Shown here one piece after another: positions 53,725 to 64,000 of a stretch of 64,000 nucleotides of DNA. The stretch spans positions 1 through 64,000 of the forward strand of contig VTFK01000143.1 in assembly GCA_009617715.1 (NCBI GenBank). Direction: 5' to 3'. The translations under genes were made by a program, and so were the position numbers. How positions within the stretch are numbered: the stretch's first letter is position 1; each line of letters opens with the position of its first letter. Below the pieces are notes generated by a model. The model saw only the letters and a program-made list of their open reading frames with translations. It was not told the DNA's origin and did no database searches. This DNA comes from Plectrocnemia conspersa (lineage: Eukaryota; Arthropoda; Insecta; Trichoptera; Polycentropodidae).

Positions 53725-54185
53725 TGCATATACACATTAAAAAGATTGGGAAGGCTTGGAGACGATGTTTATTGGTTTTACACAATTTAAGCAAATTAAA
53801 CAAGTCGGAGCGTATACGCATCTCCCAAGAGCTTCCAGATCTTGAAGCTGGAAATAAAAAATGAGTGTTGTACGACAACAACCGTCGTAAAAACCAGTTG
53901 TAATCTAAAGATCAAGTAGCAAAACATACCTCAAAGCGCGGGATCACTGTACAAAAAGTTATTTTGTGTGTATGGTGGGATTGCAAAGGATTTTGCATTA
54001 CGAAACTCCAAAACCTTCGATAAAATCAACAAACTTAGCTGAAATGTTTTATATCATTTACCGTATTTTTCAGACCTATCTCCTTCCGACTACGATTTAT
54101 TTTGATCGATTCAATACTTCCTAGGCGGCAAAAAAATTGAATCGGAATATTTTAAATTACAGCCTTAAACAGTTCATGCTCATAT
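53725..54185 (+). mobile_element. mariner relic (transposase middle part only)
   Basis: The readable blocks are KLGKAWRRCLLVLHNLS, VLYDNNRRKNQL, SKDQVAKHTSKRGITVQ, VILCVWWDCKGF and a decayed SPDLSPSDYDLF ending at FLGGKKI. These follow the mariner order from before the first to after the third catalytic region, with a deletion around the second Asp. No inverted repeats were found. Both ends are lost. Confidence 0.8.
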
Positions 54186-54819
54186 ATTAAAAAAAATGAC
54201 AATTAAAACTATTTTACTTAGTCACACAGATGCATGTAAGCATAATAACATTAAAAGATATGTACATGCATTTAAGTATAATAATGAATTTGATGCAATT
54301 TCATAATAAAAGACAATTTTATGAAACTTTAAAATAAACGGACAAACTCCGTGTATACCAGTGATGGTAAAACTCAGAGTAAAGAAATTCATTAAATATT
54401 TTAAAATGAAAAAGAAAATATTAGACATTAAAATTGTGATATTTTATTAGGATATTATATTTATTAGTATCATTAAAAACTATTTTTCTTTAAAAAATTA
54501 CTGATTAACCACACAGCACGTAAAATTTTATGTTTAACTTGAGAATGACATTGCATAAGTATATTTGGCAATACAAAATATTTTTTAGATAGTTAAACAT
54601 ATCAATTTCATTTGGTTGATTAATTGAACTAAATTTAATACAGTGTTCAGCACACACATCCTTTGGATTGCCTATGAATACTAAATCATATATAAAAACA
54701 TATTCTTTATTTTTTATTAAAAAATGTGACGGAGCTCAATAAATAATTTAGAGTTCCCGGAAAGGTCAAATGACAATCAACAACGAAACAAAAATTTTGA
54801 AGACGAAAATAGCGCTGAG

Positions 54820-55019
54820 GTTATTCTGGCCCTTTGGTTGATGCTACAAACGATCACTACAATAGTTACATCTGGTTACTTTCTTTGATTACGTCAACAA
54901 TTAATAAGAAATATATCGCTATTAGTTGATATTGTTATTCTGGCCCTTTGGTTGATGCTACAAACGATCACTCAATAGTTATAATATGTGACACATAGTC
55001 ACATCGCTATTAGTTGAAC
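54820..55019. repeat. Two-copy tandem duplication, about 110 bp and 85 bp
   Basis: GTTATTCTGGCCCTTTGGTT with the following ATGCTACAAACGATCACT occurs at 54820 and 54935. ATCGCTATTAGTTGA closes each copy (54916 and 55004). The second copy is shorter by an internal deletion. Confidence 0.85.
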
Positions 55020-55727
55020 TCGAAAAGATTAAAAATAACACAAAGATAGCAAATATTTAGTTGTATTTGTGATAATGGAACACGAGAGCTAAATAAAATA
55101 AACGCATTTTTTCCCTTTCAAAGTTAAAAATTAAAGTGTAGCATAAGATAATATATTACTTTAAGATTTTCTGAAACATAAGCATTTTATATATATATAC
55201 ATACATAATAAAGTGTATTTGTAATTATTTCCATGCCACGTGTATTTATCTCTAATTTTTTTATAAAATAGTGCATACAAATGGTAATGCAAAACAGTTG
55301 ATATTATCTTGAATTCTAAATACATTTTCGCGTGCTGTATATTTCGGGTTTTCAATACGCTTTCTTTATGGTTAATAATATATGTATTTAATTATAAGTC
55401 TAGGTATGTTAGTGAAAAGTATAGCTTTTTTAGCTGTTCTAATGCCATTATTGATTCCTATCTAAATGCATTTGAGTATGTTTTACATAACTTTAATAGT
55501 AGTTTGGCTAATATTATTTTTAAAATAATAAAATAAAACGAAAATTAGAAATATATATAAACTATTTCAATTTCTGATATATCTTCAAAAAAGTACCGGG
55601 CGCTAACAAGTTGGATATCACTGATTTAAACCCTTCTCACTGTAAGTTTTTGTTTTATTTCATGGTCAAGTTTATTGAAATATCCTTTGATTTTTATTTG
55701 GCGTAAAGTTAAGTTGTTGCTTTAAAT

Positions 55728-56252
55728 CAGAGGTATGCAACATTAGCTATGTGTGACAAATTTGACGTTTAATGTTAGGTAAATTTAAATTTAGTAAATA
55801 AATAAAATATTTAAAGAAAATTTAGGAAAGTGATTAATCTGAAAGTTTGAGCGTTTTACTAAAATAAAATAAGATAACAGGATTTCTTACAACGAAAATA
55901 CTGAAAAAATGGCTTTTTTATTTAAAAAAAACGTGTGAAAATAAGCATTTTTAATTTTTTTAGTAAAAAGTTTCTGACAAAAAATAGATATTTTTTTATA
56001 AAAAACTTATGAGGTATGTTTATCTATGTAGTTAATTTTTTTTATATAAAAAAAAAAGTAAAGTTGTTAAACAACAATTTTTATTCATAAATTATTTGGC
56101 TAAGCTTTTAGTGAAAAGTCCTGAAAAAATATCGTGGACACGTAGTGCAAAATTTATGTGGAACTGTCAATTTGATATGATATATCGTTTGGAACAGCGT
56201 GCCGGGTAATTTTCCCCGGCGGGCCAGATCCGGCCCACGAGCCGTACGTTGC
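55728..56252. mobile_element. hAT-like non-autonomous element, degraded
   Basis: The left edge CAGAGGTATGCAAC and the right segment GGCCCACGAGCCGTACGTTG (with GGCGGGCCAGATCCGGCCC before it) resemble termini of hAT-type elements. In these a C-A-G-x-G-G-T-x-x-x-C-A-A-C end leads into a G-G-C-C-G-G-rich region. The right terminus is incomplete, so no clean target duplication can be shown. Confidence 0.42.
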
Positions 56253-56719
56253 ATTGATTTGATTGAAGAGGGAAATATGTGTGTGAATGCTATGTGAATG
56301 GCCTTTTACAAATCATTGACATTCAATAGCAGGATTATCTTAATTTCAAACACTACATACATATATCATTTAATATAAAAAATATATAAATATATAAAAT
56401 GAAAAAATATAATAAGAAATAATAATATATATTTTATTTTATTTAAAATATAATAAAAAAAAATAATATATCATTAAAGTTTGCTATTATTTAATCCTTA
56501 CAATCATACCGTTAATTCCCTTAAAAATCAGGCCGATAAAACGAATTTAGCGTCTAAACTGCAATCGCTATCCTTCGCATCCTCCAATTTGCGTATGGTA
56601 ATCAGAGGCCAGAACACAATATACACTCAATCTCAATTTTCGCCGAATCGGGTTCTACGTAATAAAATAACATATTCAAAGGTGGCCCACTTTGACGTTT
56701 GACGTTGCCCTATTTGGTC

Positions 56720-57065
56720 GAATAGAGACGCGCGCGCGACCAGATCGTTTTATGTTTATTTTTTCAGGCCGCAACAGCATCAAACCGCGTTCCGTTCGAA
56801 GCGCGGCACGCCGGGGGAAATTATCGAGACACGCGGAGTTAACCGACGCGCATGCGCGGATTCAGTAGGAGGTTTACAAGCTTTCAGCGCAACTGCCGGG
56901 AACTGCGCGTGAACGATAACAGCGCGCGACCGCGCCCGTCGACTGCCGACCCGCGACTAAATCTGTGCCGCGCTCTGCCCCAGGTCAGGTCGGCCGGTGC
57001 TCAGCGGCCAGACGAGACGGGCTGTTTGACTATCTAATCATATTCGGCGTGGACTTATTACCCTA
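56720..57065. promoter_or_regulatory. CpG-rich island, 5.3 kb upstream of the Dscam-like start codon
   Basis: An abrupt GC-rich, CpG-dense block (for example ACGCGCGCGCGACC, GCGCGGCACGCCGGGGG, CGACGCGCATGCGCGG) stands out in an AT-rich window. Open frames inside it show no known domain. It could be a promoter, an upstream non-coding exon of the Dscam-like gene or a regulatory element. A donor-like CAG|GTCAGGT (about 56980) exists on the plus strand. Function is inferred from composition only. Confidence 0.35.
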
Positions 57066-57615
57066 ATTTATTCATGCGCGGATTCAATTGTCTATCCGCG
57101 GATCACGTGCTCAAGGAAAACACTTCCTAGAAAAGGATGAGCTATGAAACTATACTGATTCCCAGAAGTCAAATCCAATAGATCTCTTTTTCAATCTCAA
57201 CCAGGATTATTCTGGTTTCAACATGATCCTGATTAGCCAAATAACTGAACTACTAACTTAAAGAGTTCCAAAATTCGAAGGTGAGCCTTTCTGCGATTAC
57301 ACAGGATATATAAATACGACATGATTTTGAAAGCGCAAGATTATGAGTGTAAAGCGTGAAATTATGAGCGCAAAAGCGATATTATAAACGCCATTCGCAA
57401 AATTGCTGGTTTGTCTAGAAGCGATGAGAATAGGGCTTTTGACCCGAGTTGAACCGGAACGGAATATCCGGGAACCCGCACGTTTTTAAAAAAACCTAAT
57501 ACTCCTATTTTTTACGGGGGCCCGGTCATTTTAAATTAATATATTATTTTATTTTTTTATATAAAATAGTGTATTTCACATAAAACAGATGCAAAATATT
57601 CCACCTATTCTTCTA

Positions 57616-58350
57616 CAGCCCTAGTCATAATAATAGAAGCACCCCTTAAAAAGATGTAACTCTTTACAAATGCATAGCCTGACCGAAATATTTTAGTTTT
57701 AGTTAGTTTTAACCGTAATTCTGAAAAATATACAAATGAATTTATCGTTTTAATTGCGCAAAAAAAAATATTGCAGGGCAAATTGCTTAGTCACCCTTAA
57801 ATGCATGATTTCAGCCTTTATTTGTCGTTATAATTTTTTATTCAATAATTTATTTCGAATATTATATAAACATTTAAAAATTTCAAAAAATAAAGGAAAG
57901 CTAAAAGAACGAATATAATATTATTGAATATTACTGACTGAATATATCGGAAATTAGTTAGTACATTAATTGCTAACGACACGTTGTTAAAAATGCTTTG
58001 AAACGGTTCAACGAATGTGGTTCTTACAAAGCAAAGCCAATAACTGAAAGAAAACGAAAGACAACTGCCTAGGAAGATCAAATATTGACACGTGAGTCCC
58101 TTAAAAATCGTCGAAAAGCGTCTTCAAAGCTGGCTACTGTAGTATCTGCAAGCAGAGGGCCATCAACATTTTTAATGAGAAGAACGGTTAACAACTTAGA
58201 ACTCAGAGATAGTAAAGCCTGACACAAACCATGGCTCTTAAAAATAAATAAAGCTCGAATTTTAAAGTAGACCCAAAAACACTAAGATTAGACGAAAGTC
58301 ATTTGGTGTTGTCAAAAACATACTAAAATAATCGTGTAAGTAGACTGTAA
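57616..58350 (+). mobile_element. Tc1-like element, 5' half only
   Basis: A TA (57614-57615) precedes CAGCCCTAGTCATAATAATA then GAAGCACCCC, a typical Tc1-like inverted-repeat start. Downstream, plus-strand frames give the transposase DNA-binding part: RFNECGSYKAKPITERKRKT (about 58000), SLKNRRKASSKLATVVSAS, GPSTFLMRRTVNNL, and finally TKVIW, just before where the second catalytic Asp motif should be. The catalytic domain and right TIR are missing. A stop follows the KTTA segment. Confidence 0.8.
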
Positions 58351-61300
58351 ATTTATATTTGGTGAGTAAATCGCAATCCTAGGTATATTTGTACAAAAAT
58401 ACGATTGCGACTTCGCCGCGTTTAATCCTTGTTTAGTTTTTTATCTAAAATAAAATAAAAATTATACTCAAAACAATTTTAAGCCAAAGTATAATAAATA
58501 CAATTATTATTTGTATATACAGAATCCGAAATTCATAACGAATTTAACAAGTTATAAACTCATTTCAACTTATTTTTTCTGCTAGGTCTTTAGGTAAACT
58601 TTACTATATTTTGCACAACCAGACTCTTTTCCTTTTTGTATGATAAAATCTTTCAAAAATATATTAATCACGCTTTAAATAAAAATGTCATATTTTAGAC
58701 ATATTAAAGAAAACCTAGAACGTTTGACAGTACTTCTAAAAAAATTAGGACAACTTTAACAGCGCGTTTTATACAGATTTTTTTGTTGAAATATAATTAA
58801 TAATAAAAGGCTAAAATACGATGTTTATAACCGACACAAACGAATTTATTATTCATTCCTCGCATTTTATATTCGTTTAACGGAAGTTTTAAAATCAATT
58901 TAATATTTAACCGCCCACAGTACTGTATAAATTCAGATATCTCTTGAGAATGCAAGCAGATAGAATACACAAATAATATAACAGGGCAGGCTTAAAACAA
59001 AATTAAATACTGAGCTAATAATTGACATTTTTATACCTGTATATGTTAACGACAAGAAAACAATTCTTGGCTTGTGAAAAGTTGAAGAATATAAGTTTCT
59101 TTTGTACTCAACGTCGATTCGGTAACAGGATATATGATATCATATTATTAGAACCACGTTCGATAACGATTTTACCCCAGATTCAGGGATGGTTCTAAAA
59201 CAGTGAGTGTAAACTCATACATTATTCTGTACCTTGCAAAAGAGATAAGCTTTTTAAGAGACAAAATGTCAAAGCTTGCGACGAACTTAAAAATTTTCTG
59301 AATCATTATTTATAAAGAGGAAAATTTCTAAAAATATAATCAACAAAAGTCATCAAATGCAGAAGTGTTTAATATTGATGTGCGGTACAGGGGTTAAAAT
59401 GAAGCATATCAAATAAAGCTGTTTTTTATAAAAAAGTTTGTCTATTTTTTGACGCACAATCTACATCCAAGTGTAAAGCGAATTTTCAAATAATTATGCT
59501 CAAAAACTTTGTATTATAACTATGGAATATAAGGAGTTAGTGAAATCAATATTTGTATTTTCTCAGAATTTTCACGCTTTATCAGTTTCTATAGGTGCTC
59601 AATTCATGGAATATCTATGCTAGTCAAAAACATTATCTTTTAGTTCTCAAGATATTTAGTTTCAAAGCCTCTCTATGTGGCAATGTGTAGAACGATATTT
59701 ATATATGAACTTGCTTTATATGAGCCACTTGGGGACCTGAGATATCAGCGTTGACACATATTTTGCTTTATTTTTTTATGACTATTACAAAATTTATCTA
59801 AATAAGGTTACAATCAATATTCGTGTAACAGTTAAAAAAATATATCGATATATATTAATATATATTAATAAAAAAATATATTGATATATATTAATAGATA
59901 TTAATCAATGGAATTGGTAATAGACCAGTAAATTAATTATGACCATCGAGTATATATAAGGGGTTGAGAATATTAGAGGCCAACTAAACTAATGTATCTA
60001 ATATTTACACTTTCGTTAATTAATATAAATTTATCCCTAATGTCAATACCTAATTTTAATTAAAATTTAATTTTTTGTAAATGCGGAAATTGTATGTAGT
60101 AACAATGCACAAATCTAATCAATAAGTATAATGAAGTAAACAAATAATTACCGTATATTTATGGCATTATTAGTAAGACGACGATTAGTCAAACAATATG
60201 TTTTACTCTAAAATTGTTTTTCGAGAGGTATAAAAAATAGTAATAAGACTTACACGTTTTTAAGCGCTGTCAAAGAACTTATCCTTCTTTCGCAAGGCGT
60301 CATAGATATTTCTGATTAGTCCAAAGAAAGCAACATATTATTGGCTTGTCGAGTCAGTATTGCAGGCTACATAATAACGAGTCGTTAATTCGCCCAGCTG
60401 TCGTCCATGGCCAGAAATAAATGTACTCCGGATGTTCCCACCCGCTTCTTATTTGCGATAAAGCGTTGTAGATGCTCAGCTTCGTTATACGGAGCGCGTG
60501 TCACTTAAACAAAGTATAATAAATTCACGTTATGTACGAAAAGCTAGTTTATATCGTCTTCAAATATGTATCCATTGTCTGGAGTACCAAAGAAGCAAAC
60601 TACTTATTGCTGTTGAGAGAATTCAAATAAAAAAATTAGATATCTCTAAAAGACGGAGTACTTGACGTATGAGTATTTTTATTCTAGTGTCTTTTTTATA
60701 GGAGCGTTGGGACACAATTCATTGCATTTTTTGCATAGCGTATACTCAAAAAAGCACTTTTTAAAGTTACTAAGGGGTGCAATCAATAATCGGTCAATGT
60801 TCAATATCAACTGCAAGCTTTAAAATGCCATAGAAAGTCGCGATCGCGTCACTTATTCTTGCCTGGTGCAACTAGGATGTCAGCACTTGCTTGCAGAATG
60901 CTTTACTTGCACAAGCCATCAAGCTTAGCGAGCTTTCCAAACAAAAATATGTTTACAGCAAAAGCTATAAGGAGTTCGAAAAAAATATGTGGAATGATGA
61001 TCATTCATTTAAAGTGTGCACCGCAATATTTTTATTTTTAACGGTAAAATTTAAATTGTCTTGTGAATATTTTAACGAGTATGTATACATACATAGATAT
61101 TTAATTTAGTGTAGGTTTGAGTTAATGTATTGTACATACATATATTAGGGATTCTAACGTTGCAAGAGTTTTTCAAATTCCCGAGGATCGAACACAATTT
61201 TTCGAGACAAAAATCCGGCCGTTACTGGGTAAATATAAACATAGATTTATATTAATTTAATAAAACAAATGAGGAATATTTTATTTCAAATATATATATA

Positions 61301-62989
61301 TAACAAATATTTTCAATATTCAGAACAAATTAATAATTCAAAAATATTAAAGCACTTGACGATAAATCAGCTTTTATTTTTTTCTTATTTTCGTAATAAT
61401 ATTTCCGCTGAAAAACATATTCGTTGGCTTTCTGTGAAGTATGCTTTATTGAAAGAATTGATTTATATAACATAGTCCGAGTTCCAGTTGATTCTAAGAT
61501 CAAAAAATCTTTTTGATGGTTGTATCTATTATTTTTATAATTCATATTAAATCGACATTATGACAATACAATCAGTGCTTACTTCTTTCTCGATTAATTT
61601 GATATTCGCACTTTTTTTTTTGTTGAAAAAAGTCGTCTTAATAATTTTGACCATATTTTATACATACTTTTTTTTTTAGACAATTTGAAAAATAGTTTTT
61701 ATTGATAACATAATTAGGGTTTTGTAACAAATTAATTTAACCAATGAGGCGCATATTATGTTTTTCTATTATTTTTGCTTTTAGAGTTCAAAACATTTTT
61801 TGCAATATAGTTGTATTGATTTTTAACAAATTTTTCAACAGGAAATTAACAATAATTTCAGAAGTCATTAAAGTGGCATCTCAACGATATAGATTCTATT
61901 CTAAAATATTATTCATAAATTATAAGAATAAGTTTGAAACAGTATTTAAAGATCTGTATGAATATTTTATAGGTTAATTCTAAGAATAAATTTTTTTTAA
62001 GAAAATCTTTACTGCGATGGACCAGTATGTCTTATCTTTATTATTTTTAAATAGTATTTTAAAATTAATATATTTTTAATATACAATATAACATAATAAG
62101 AATCGCATCTAATTATATAATACTATATTTTTTTGTCATATCTTTTGCTTATGAAATCTTTGTTGATTCTTAATTACCAATTTTTTGCTTAGTCTAAATA
62201 AAAGGTATTTTAAACTTGGCTAAAGTTTTTACGTATAAGTTGTGGAAATGGAAAATTCAAACCCTAGAAATTTCAAGGCTGAGAGTTAAAGTTTAGCTAT
62301 TATACTGCAAATGAAGTGTTTATAGTGTGGTAATGTAAAAAAAAGACGCAAGAAAGCTTATGAAACATTTTAACAATCTACACTATATAAAAAATGTAAT
62401 ACAGATAATTAAAGCAATACATATCGCACCATTTCACTACATATTTAACTGAAAAGCAAACAATATTACTATATATAACACGCAGTCTAGATAAATTACA
62501 TAATAATAGTAATAACCCAGCTCAATTCAAATCAATAACAGCATCGTCTTATTACATTACGAAAAATCTGTGTAAAAAAATTAAGAACGAAAATTCACCC
62601 CAGATGATGATCGCCCAACACTGAAGCTTGAAACCTTGGAAAGAGAGATGAAGAGAAAATACATTGAAATAGAGATATTGCTAGTATTATTGCGCTTATA
62701 TTGATTATGCTTTTCAAATTATAAAAACTGAATATAATTTACCATTAAGATGTGTATATTGTAAAGTGAAAAAAACAGTGATATTCGCTGTGTCTACATA
62801 TTATGTAAATCTGGTGTACCCATTATGTTTTTTATATTTAACTTATAATTATGTAAATAGTATTATTTAATATTTTTATAAGTTTACTTTTACGGTTTTC
62901 ATTATTCTGTTTACCATTTAAACAATATTTAAATATATGATAATCTCTAAATTTGCAACGCACATTCGCTAATTAGCCCCTGGGCTGTG
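58351..62989. other. AT-rich DNA with no recognised gene
   Basis: Small plus-strand frames at 60859-61109, 61269-61475 and 61744-61977 were examined. The last (77 codons, MRRILCFSIIFAF start) has a hydrophobic N-terminus but strong AT bias and no known domain. Short ATATATTAATA repeats occur at 59850-59900. Confidence 0.45.
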
Positions 62990-63420
62990 AGAAAAGCAGG
63001 GCCGGCCCTATTCGAACGTAGTAATTATTTTTAAAAATTAAAATTTAATACTGGCCGAATGCCGCCGCGCTAATTAACCTGTGCGACCCTCGTTCTCTGG
63101 TTTCGGTCCAAAGACCTCCATGGCCCATCTTGGTTTTCCCGGATCGCTCCGTCTCTTTCCTGTCCGGGCATGCGCCCAAAGCAGTACGCGTCAAACCGGC
63201 GGTTTCAGGGAACCGGCGCGGGAATCGATATGAACACCCGCGGGAAACCGAGAGACCACTTCTGGCAACACCGTCGTTACTTTAAAAAAGCGTGAAATAT
63301 GCGCGGACGTATCGTAATATACGGCCCGACTCGTAAAACCGTCATTTTTCGCGCATATATTCACTTACCATCGACAACCCGCAAACCCGTCGGGTGATGT
63401 ATGACGAAAAACAATTTGTT
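62990..63420. promoter_or_regulatory. GC- and CpG-rich block near the right edge
   Basis: A block with GGGCCGGCCC, CCGCCGCGC, GAACCGGCGCGGG and CACCCGCGGGAAACC contrasts with AT-rich neighbours. No coding frame was recognised. It could be a conserved regulatory region or a promoter of a gene beyond the window. The evidence is compositional only. Confidence 0.3.
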
Positions 63421-64000
63421 TACCGCGAACAATGTGCGTGTATTGTGTATCAAGATTTTCTAAGAGTTGGCAAAAAGCCGTGACAGATCAAATCATAAAA
63501 AAATTTGACTTATTGTTGTACTTTTTCTGTTGAATTTTTAATCACATTTTGATCCTCCTTTGTCATATCATAAGTCTAGAAACAAGCTTTTTACCAAATA
63601 TTTATTCAAAACATATAATTTACAAAATACCAAAACATATATTTAAAAATATATATACAGCCTTTTAAAAAAAGTATTTCTTTACAATTCTGAGAGCATT
63701 CAGATATACAAAATATTTTCTCAAGTACAGGTAAATGATTGTTCTATACAAGCTTGTGCTGCGAGCAAAATTTGCTAATATTTCTGTAAAATTAAAATAT
63801 TTTTTGTGACGACGGTAAAAAATCAATAGACTTAGCAAACATCTTTCGCCTTTGTATTTTGGCATCGACGGTATCTTTGGTTCAAACCCTTTCCCAAAAT
63901 GCTGTAGCGCTTCATACATATACGCGAGTCAAGAGAATAGCATACGCGTGTCTGAATATCAGCATACGGTGCCCGCGGACGATAACTTTTAACGTACGTG

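Noticed and set aside
61744..61977. 77-codon plus-strand frame with a signal-like start
   Set aside because: Residue composition reflects AT bias, there is no promoter or poly(A) context and no known domain.

Overview
The window looks like a stretch of an insect nuclear genome. It is about 70% A+T, carries long (TA)n tracts, has spliced exons with GT-AG borders and is full of decayed mariner, Tigger, Tc1, piggyBac-like, hAT-like and LINE copies. It also carries an arthropod-type ionotropic receptor gene. The order of insect cannot be fixed from the sequence alone.

Two host genes are supported. The first is the 5' end of a Dscam-family cell-adhesion gene on the minus strand. Its first coding exon (51330-51378) encodes a signal peptide. 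Its second (26373-26544) encodes the first half of Ig domain 1. The two exons join in phase across a 24.8 kb intron. No third exon was recognised between 26372 and 1, so positions 1-26372 are probably intron 2 and the region right of about 51.65 kb is probably upstream flank. The second gene is an intact, intronless divergent ionotropic receptor (IR) of 591 aa on the plus strand (47192-48967). It lies inside the first Dscam intron on the opposite strand and has its own TATA box and polyadenylation signal.

Most other recognisable content is mobile DNA. Left part (1-26 kb): a CR1/Jockey-like LINE 3' end (about 738-1985), a TTAA-bounded piggyBac-like element (3934-5142) enclosing a (TA)n-flanked GACTCC foldback (4290-4584), a mariner (8502-11468) split by a LINE insertion (9228-11016), an 854-bp TIR element (14696-15549), a second mariner (18073-19316) and a relic of the 9 kb LINE (about 21.5 kb). 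Middle part (26-47 kb): a (TA)n tract, a Tigger/pogo element (33112-34234) within hAT-like sequence, a 28-bp palindrome (35150), a decayed ORF of a repetitive arthropod family (37.1-38.1 kb), another LINE copy (41.6-42.3 kb), a 15-bp periodic CpG-rich block (43.88-43.97 kb) and an RT fragment (45.0 kb). Right part (49-64 kb): a foldback just downstream of the IR (49579-49936), a mariner relic (53.7-54.2 kb), a tandem duplication (54.8 kb), a hAT-like relic (55.7-56.3 kb), a CpG-rich island (56.7-57.1 kb), a Tc1 relic (57.6-58.35 kb) and a second CpG-rich block (63.0-63.4 kb).

Nothing in the window looks like a multi-gene system. The points of biological interest are the receptor gene nested in the Dscam intron, the hairpin beside it, and several inverted-repeat elements that could not be assigned to a named family.
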